Part shown: in pieces, positions 32,097 through 37,305 of the stretch
Layout: each line of letters starts with the position of its first letter
Position numbering within the stretch: the first letter of the stretch is position 1
Assembly (NCBI GenBank): GCA_026393855.1
Contig: JAPKZJ010000061.1
Coordinates: 1-37,305 of the forward strand
Reading direction: 5' to 3'
From: Candidatus Aminicenantes bacterium
Lineage (GTDB): Bacteria > Acidobacteriota > Aminicenantia > Aminicenantales > UBA4085
DNA length: 37,305 bases
The notes under the pieces: model-generated
What the model was told of the DNA's origin: nothing
Seen by the model: the letters and a program-made list of their open reading frames with translations, nothing else
The model's database searches: none
Program-made: the position numbers and the translations under genes

Positions 32097-32124
32097 CGTG
32101 AACCGCATCCTTCCGCGGTTCACG
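32097..32124. other. Perfect 10-bp stem-loop
   Basis: CGTGAACCGC and GCGGTTCACG flank an 8-base loop. No T run follows on either strand, so it is not a typical terminator. It ends about 35 bases before the -35 box of nusA and might be an operator or a border structure of the repeat. Confidence 0.55.
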
Positions 32125-32159
32125 GGGCCGCCCAAAGGGCTGTTGCCCGAACCTCCCCT

Positions 32160-32187
32160 TTGCAAATCGGCCTCTTTCCGCTATAAT
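32160..32187 (+). promoter_or_regulatory. Promoter of the nusA-infB operon
   Basis: TTGCAA (32160-32165) and TATAAT (32182-32187) are 16 bases apart. Transcription would start near 32194, about 29 bases before the nusA ATG. Confidence 0.75.
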
Positions 32188-32222
32188 CCCGGTTCGCCGT
32201 TCGGAGAAACCAAGGCCGACTT

Positions 32223-33257
32223 ATGAAGATCAACGTCTGGAATACTATCCTCCAGCTCAGCAAAGAGCGGGGTGTGATTCCGTCCGTCATCGTCTCGGCC
32301 ATCGAGGAATCGCTAAAAGTCGCCGCTTCCAGGTACTACACCCGAGGCGAGTCTATCCACGTCTTTTTCCGCCCCGAGAAAGGCGATCTTCGTGTCTACA
32401 CCGAGCTGAGGATCGTCGAAGCCCCCGCCGATCCGGCCCGCGAGATCTCCCTCGAGGAAGCCCGCCGCCACAATCCGCTGGCCGAGATGGGCGAAACGAT
32501 CGAGATCGACCTGCCCTCCGATACTCTGGGCCGGATCGCCGCCCAGGCCGCCAAGCAGGTGATCGTGCAGAAAGTCCGGGACGCCGAGCAGGAGAAGATC
32601 TACGGCGATTTCTCCCCCCGGATGGGCGAGATCATTTCGGGCGTCTATCGCCGGACGGAAGCGGGCCATGATTTTATCGAGGTCCTCCATACCGACGCCA
32701 TCCTGCCCCACCGGGAGAAGCTGCCCGGCGACCGCTTCGAGCGCGGCGACCGCGTCCGGGCTTCCATCATCCAGGTCCGCCGCGGGGCCAAGGGCCAGGA
32801 GGCCCAGATCGTGCTTTCCCGGGCAACGCCCAAGTTCCTGGAGCGCCTGCTGACGCTGGAGATCCCCGAAATCGCCGGCGGGACGATCCAGATCAAGGAT
32901 ATCGTCCGCCAACCCGGCGAACGAGCCAAAGTGGCCGTCCTGACGACCGAGCGGGACGTCGACCCGGTCGGGGCCTGCATCGGCGTCAAGGGCGCCCGCA
33001 TCCTGGCCATCAGCAAAGAGCTGGGGGGCGAAAAGATCGACATCATCATCTGGTCCCCCAATCCGGCCGCCTTCGCCAAGTCGGCCCTCAGCCCGGCTCG
33101 GGTCGACCGGGTCGAGATTCTCGATCAGACGGCCCAGACGATGCAGGCCGTCGTCCCCCAGGACCAGCTCTCGCTGGCCATCGGTAAAAAAGGCATCAAC
33201 GTCAAGCTGGCCTCGATGCTGGTCGGTTGGAAGATCGCCATCCAGCCCCGGCCCTAA
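32223..33257 (+). CDS. nusA: Transcription termination/antitermination factor NusA
   Basis: RNA polymerase-binding elongation factor affecting pausing, termination and antitermination. It is 344 residues, the short form without C-terminal acidic repeats. N-terminal RNAP-binding domain about 1-125, S1 domain about 132-200 (GEIISGVYRRTEAGHDFIEV), and two KH domains about 205-344 with GACIGVKGARI and LAIGKKGINVKLA. It is first in the operon; rimP, which often precedes nusA, is absent. AAGG lies seven bases before the ATG. Confidence 0.96.
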   Translation: MKINVWNTILQLSKERGVIPSVIVSAIEESLKVAASRYYTRGESIHVFFRPEKGDLRVYTELRIVEAPADPAREISLEEARRHNPLAEMGETIEIDLPSDTLGRIAAQAAKQVIVQKVRDAEQEKIYGDFSPRMGEIISGVYRRTEAGHDFIEVLHTDAILPHREKLPGDRFERGDRVRASIIQVRRGAKGQEAQIVLSRATPKFLERLLTLEIPEIAGGTIQIKDIVRQPGERAKVAVLTTERDVDPVGACIGVKGARILAISKELGGEKIDIIIWSPNPAAFAKSALSPARVDRVEILDQTAQTMQAVVPQDQLSLAIGKKGINVKLASMLVGWKIAIQPRP

Positions 33258-33278
33258 TTTGTTGCAAAGGAACCGCCA

Positions 33279-35081
<1,803 letters not shown>

Positions 35082-35100
35082 TCCGCCGGGGAGGCGAGCC

Positions 35101-35379
35101 ATGGTCGTCGGCCTGCTGACGCTGGAGCTTCACTTCCCCCACGCCCGGTCGCTTAAGGACAAGCGTCGGGAGCTGCAGGGGCTCAAGGACCGTTTGCGGC
35201 GCACGAACGCCGCGATTGCCGAGCTCGATCACCAAGACGTCTGGCAGCGAACCCGGCTGGGCATCGTGACCCTCAATTCCGACGCCTCGGTCGTCGAGGC
35301 CATCCTGGACGGCGCCCTGCGCGACATCGAATCCCACCTCAACGGTATCGTGGCCATGGCCGAGCGCCGGTTCCTCTGA
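35101..35379 (+). CDS. DUF503 (YlxP-like) family protein
   Basis: 92 residues, the usual size. VVGLLTLELHFPHARSLKDKR at the N-terminus is the family's signature, with a central loop and a C-terminal helix (AILDGALRDIESHL). The fold is ferredoxin-like; in Firmicutes ylxP also lies between infB and rbfA. Its function is not settled, though a role near ribosome maturation is assumed from this location. GGGGAGG precedes the ATG. Confidence 0.92.
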   Translation: MVVGLLTLELHFPHARSLKDKRRELQGLKDRLRRTNAAIAELDHQDVWQRTRLGIVTLNSDASVVEAILDGALRDIESHLNGIVAMAERRFL

Positions 35380-35387
35380 GCGAGGCC

Positions 35388-35753
35388 ATGCCCCGCCCCG
35401 CCGATCTGCGCGTCCGGAAGGTCGACCGGCTCCTGCGCGAGGCCCTCAGCGGGATCCTGGCCCGCGAAATGGACGAGGCCGAGGCCGGCCTGGTCACGGT
35501 GACCAGGGTCCAGACGACCGCCGATCTGCAGTCGGCCCGGGTCTTCGTCAGCCTCTACGGGGCCCCGGATCCGGAAGCCGCCCTGGAGCGCCTCCGGAAG
35601 CGGACCGGCTGGCTTCGCCACTGCCTTGCGACCCAAGTGGAATTAAAGTATAATCCAATGCTATTTTTTGAGCTGGATCCGGCTCCCGAGTTCTCGGACC
35701 GGCTGGAGCGGCTCATTGAAAAGGCCAAGCGCCATGACCCGGAGCCCGATTGA
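35388..35753 (+). CDS. rbfA: 30S ribosome-binding factor RbfA
   Basis: KH-type RNA-binding protein needed for late 16S rRNA 5'-end maturation of the 30S subunit. It is 121 residues. RVRKVDRLLREALSGILAREM is the N-terminal helix region, and VTVTRVQTTADLQSARVFVSLYG and VELKYNPMLFFELDPAPEFSDRLERL are the conserved strands and C-terminal helix. The start is eight bases after DUF503 and its 3' end overlaps the next gene by 20 bases. Confidence 0.94.
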   Translation: MPRPADLRVRKVDRLLREALSGILAREMDEAEAGLVTVTRVQTTADLQSARVFVSLYGAPDPEAALERLRKRTGWLRHCLATQVELKYNPMLFFELDPAPEFSDRLERLIEKAKRHDPEPD

Positions 35754-36726
35754 CCCGATCGTCGAGGCCCTGAAGTCCGCCCGCCGGCTGGCCATCACCT
35801 CCCACCTCCGGCCCGACGGCGATTCGCTCTGCACCTCGCTGGCCCTGGCCCTGGCGGCCGAGCAGATGGGCAAGCAGGTGGAGATCGTCAACGCCGACCG
35901 GACTCCCTACCCATTTTCGACTTTTCCGTCCTGCGCCCGCATCCGCGTGGGCCAGATTCCGGCCCGGGGCCAGGACGTGGTTGTCCTCCTGGAATGCGCG
36001 GACGTTTCCCGCTCAGGCATGACCGAGATCGAAGGCGACTTCAAGATCAACATTGATCATCACTATTCCAACGACCTCTACGCCGACCTCAATTGGGTCG
36101 ACGCCGAGGCCTCCGCGGTCGGCGAGATGATGGCCGAGCTCTGCCGCCGGCTCCCCGTGGCCCTGACGCCGGAGATGGCCGGCCACCTATACTGCGCCAT
36201 AGCCTCGGACACCGGATCCTTCCAGTTCTCCAACACCACGGCCCGGGCCTTCGCCACCTGCCACGAGCTGGTCCTGGCCGGGGCCGATCCGCTTAAGGTC
36301 AGTGAATCGCTCTACCACAACAACACCCCCGAAAAGATCCAGCTTCTCGGCCGGGTGCTCTCGACCCTGACCATCGCCGGGGACGGGGACATCGCGGTCA
36401 TTTCGATGCGCCGCCAAACCCTGCGCGAGCTGGGCCTGTCCGAAGTCGACACCGAAGACATCACCACCTTGGCCCGCTCCATCCGCGACGTCAACGTCGT
36501 CCTCTTTTTTAAGGAGGTTGGCGAGGAGACCTTCCGGGTCAGCATCCGTTCGCGGGGCATCGCCCACGCCGCAGCCATCGCCGAACGATTCCAGGGCGGA
36601 GGCCATGCTCACGCCGCCGGCTTCACCGTCTACGGCCCGCACGACCGGTTGATCGTCGAAGTCCCGGCCCAAGTCGCGGCTATCATCCGCGAGCTCGCCG
36701 CGCGGCCGACCACGACCGCTCCTTGA
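35734..36726 (+). CDS. nrnA: DHH family phosphoesterase, NrnA-like
   Basis: Predicted bifunctional nanoRNA exonuclease (oligoribonuclease) and 3'-phosphoadenosine 5'-phosphate phosphatase. It is 330 residues from the ATG at 35734. DHH domain: H24, D28, D30 (SHLRPDGDS), D90 (LLECADVSR), DHH 108-110 (NIDHHYSN) and D159 (SDTGSF). The DHHA1 domain ends with GGGHAHAAG (288-296). The usual aspartate in the second motif appears as LLECAD. This is the typical place for it in rbfA-nrnA-truB clusters. It overlaps rbfA by 20 bases. Confidence 0.93.
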   Translation: MTRSPIDPIVEALKSARRLAITSHLRPDGDSLCTSLALALAAEQMGKQVEIVNADRTPYPFSTFPSCARIRVGQIPARGQDVVVLLECADVSRSGMTEIEGDFKINIDHHYSNDLYADLNWVDAEASAVGEMMAELCRRLPVALTPEMAGHLYCAIASDTGSFQFSNTTARAFATCHELVLAGADPLKVSESLYHNNTPEKIQLLGRVLSTLTIAGDGDIAVISMRRQTLRELGLSEVDTEDITTLARSIRDVNVVLFFKEVGEETFRVSIRSRGIAHAAAIAERFQGGGHAHAAGFTVYGPHDRLIVEVPAQVAAIIRELAARPTTTAP

Positions 36727-36730
36727 TCTC

Positions 36731-37305
36731 ATGGACGGGCTCCTCCTCGTCGATAAGCCCCCCGGCCCCACTTCGCACGATGTCGTCGCCCGGCTGCGTC
36801 GGGCCCTGGGCCGTCCCAAGACCGGCCACTTCGGCACCCTGGACCCTATGGCCACGGGACTCCTCATCGTGGCGGTGGGTCAAGCCACCCGTTTGAACCA
36901 ATATTACGCCGGCCGCGAAAAGAGCTATCGGGCCGTAGCCCGGCTCGGGACTGCGACCGACACATACGATGCGGAAGGCGCTCCTCGGCCCGGCCCGGCC
37001 GCCGGTCCCATCCCGGACAGGGACGCCGTCGATCGGGCGCTTCTGCCGTTGCGGGGCGAGATCGAACAAGTCCCTCCCCCCTACTCGGCCAAAAAGATCG
37101 CGGGCACGCCCCTCTACCGCCTGGCCCGGGCCGGACAACCGGTCTCCCCTCGGCCCGCCCGCGTCATCATTCATGACCTCCGCGTGCTTCGCTTCGAACC
37201 GCCCGACCTCGAGCTGGACATCCGATGCTCGACCGGGACCTACATCCGATCGCTGGCCCACGATCTGGGACAAAGCCTTGGCTGCGGAGCCCACCTGACG
37301 TCCCT
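36731..37305 (+). CDS. truB: tRNA pseudouridine(55) synthase (3' end cut by window)
   Basis: Makes pseudouridine 55 in the T loop of tRNA. The first 191 residues are in the window; the end is beyond the right edge. MDGLLLVDKPPGPTSHDVV is the typical N-terminus. The catalytic aspartate is D39 in GHFGTLDPMATGLL. VPPPYSAKKIAGTPLYRLARAG and the CSTGTYIRSLAHDLG motif are also present. The start is four bases after the nrnA stop, in the same operon. Confidence 0.95.
   Translation, partial: MDGLLLVDKPPGPTSHDVVARLRRALGRPKTGHFGTLDPMATGLLIVAVGQATRLNQYYAGREKSYRAVARLGTATDTYDAEGAPRPGPAAGPIPDRDAVDRALLPLRGEIEQVPPPYSAKKIAGTPLYRLARAGQPVSPRPARVIIHDLRVLRFEPPDLELDIRCSTGTYIRSLAHDLGQSLGCGAHLTS

Larger units (their letters stand above)
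31857..32222. other. Divergent intergenic region with hairpins and a G11 tract
   Basis: 366 bases between the HEAT/HD-GYP pair and the nusA operon. On the minus strand TTGAAC with TATTCT 18 bases on, or a nearby TACAAT, could serve the HEAT gene. The middle holds an 11-base G run (32017-32027), two copies of a TCGCTGGGGG...TTT...CCCC element, and a 10-bp hairpin. The nusA promoter lies at the right end. No gene is apparent. Confidence 0.7.

Noticed and set aside
35653-35658. TATAAT-like box inside rbfA as a promoter for nrnA and truB
   Set aside because: No -35 partner is evident, it lies within a conserved part of rbfA coding sequence, and the downstream genes overlap in a standard operon.

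Overview
The window is about 37 kb of GC-rich bacterial chromosome, densely packed with genes in short operons that often overlap by ATGA. An outer-membrane assembly lipoprotein (BamD-like), a TonB-receptor-like barrel, a second barrel protein and a NuoA-I respiratory set point to a Gram-negative bacterium. The CarboxypepD_reg barrel, EtfD-type iron-sulfur protein, PASTA-rpe pair and HD-GYP/HEAT genes suggest an uncultured Acidobacteriota or Aminicenantota-like lineage. That placement is inference from gene content only; no rRNA gene is present to test it.

Layout. (1) 1-2076: a complete group II intron (about 142-2021, minus strand) carrying a reverse transcriptase/maturase, inserted immediately behind the T-tract of the malic enzyme terminator. 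A fragment of another minus-strand gene may lie at the left edge. (2) 2077-12406, minus strand: lpdA, then nuoA-B-C-D-E-F-G-H-I, then a malic enzyme with its own promoter and terminator. The antiporter-like membrane subunits nuoJ-N are not here. (3) 12407-13165: a large non-coding region with two 189-bp tandem units full of hairpins, a 141-bp nested inverted repeat and a strong promoter. (4) 13166-17968, plus strand: an outer-membrane CarboxypepD_reg/TonB-like barrel and an EtfD-type membrane iron-sulfur oxidoreductase. (5) 18001-19041, minus strand: L-threonine aldolase. (6) 19365-26850, plus strand: PASTA protein, rpe, NAD-sugar epimerase, BamD-like lipoprotein, beta-barrel protein, exported subtilisin, recN and a C_GCAxxG_C_C protein. 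(7) 26905-28236: miaB with a -10 box almost touching its start codon. (8) 28418-31856, minus strand: a HEAT-repeat-like protein followed by an HD-GYP protein; the two appear to share an N-terminal module. (9) 32223-37305, plus strand: the translation operon nusA-infB-DUF503-rbfA-nrnA-truB, with truB cut by the right edge.

How the genes work together. Region 2 is central energy metabolism: malate oxidation and lipoamide dehydrogenase produce NAD(P)H, and NuoEFG feeds electrons to the quinone-reducing NuoBCDHI core. EtfD would pass electrons from ETF-linked dehydrogenases into the same quinone pool. Region 6 combines cell-envelope functions with DNA repair, and region 9 covers transcription elongation, translation initiation, ribosome maturation and tRNA modification.

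Most interesting material: the HEAT/HD-GYP pair with a shared uncharacterised N-terminal module, the structured intergenic repeat families at 12.5-13.1, 19.1-19.2, 28.2 and 32.0-32.1 kb, and the terminator-targeted group II intron.
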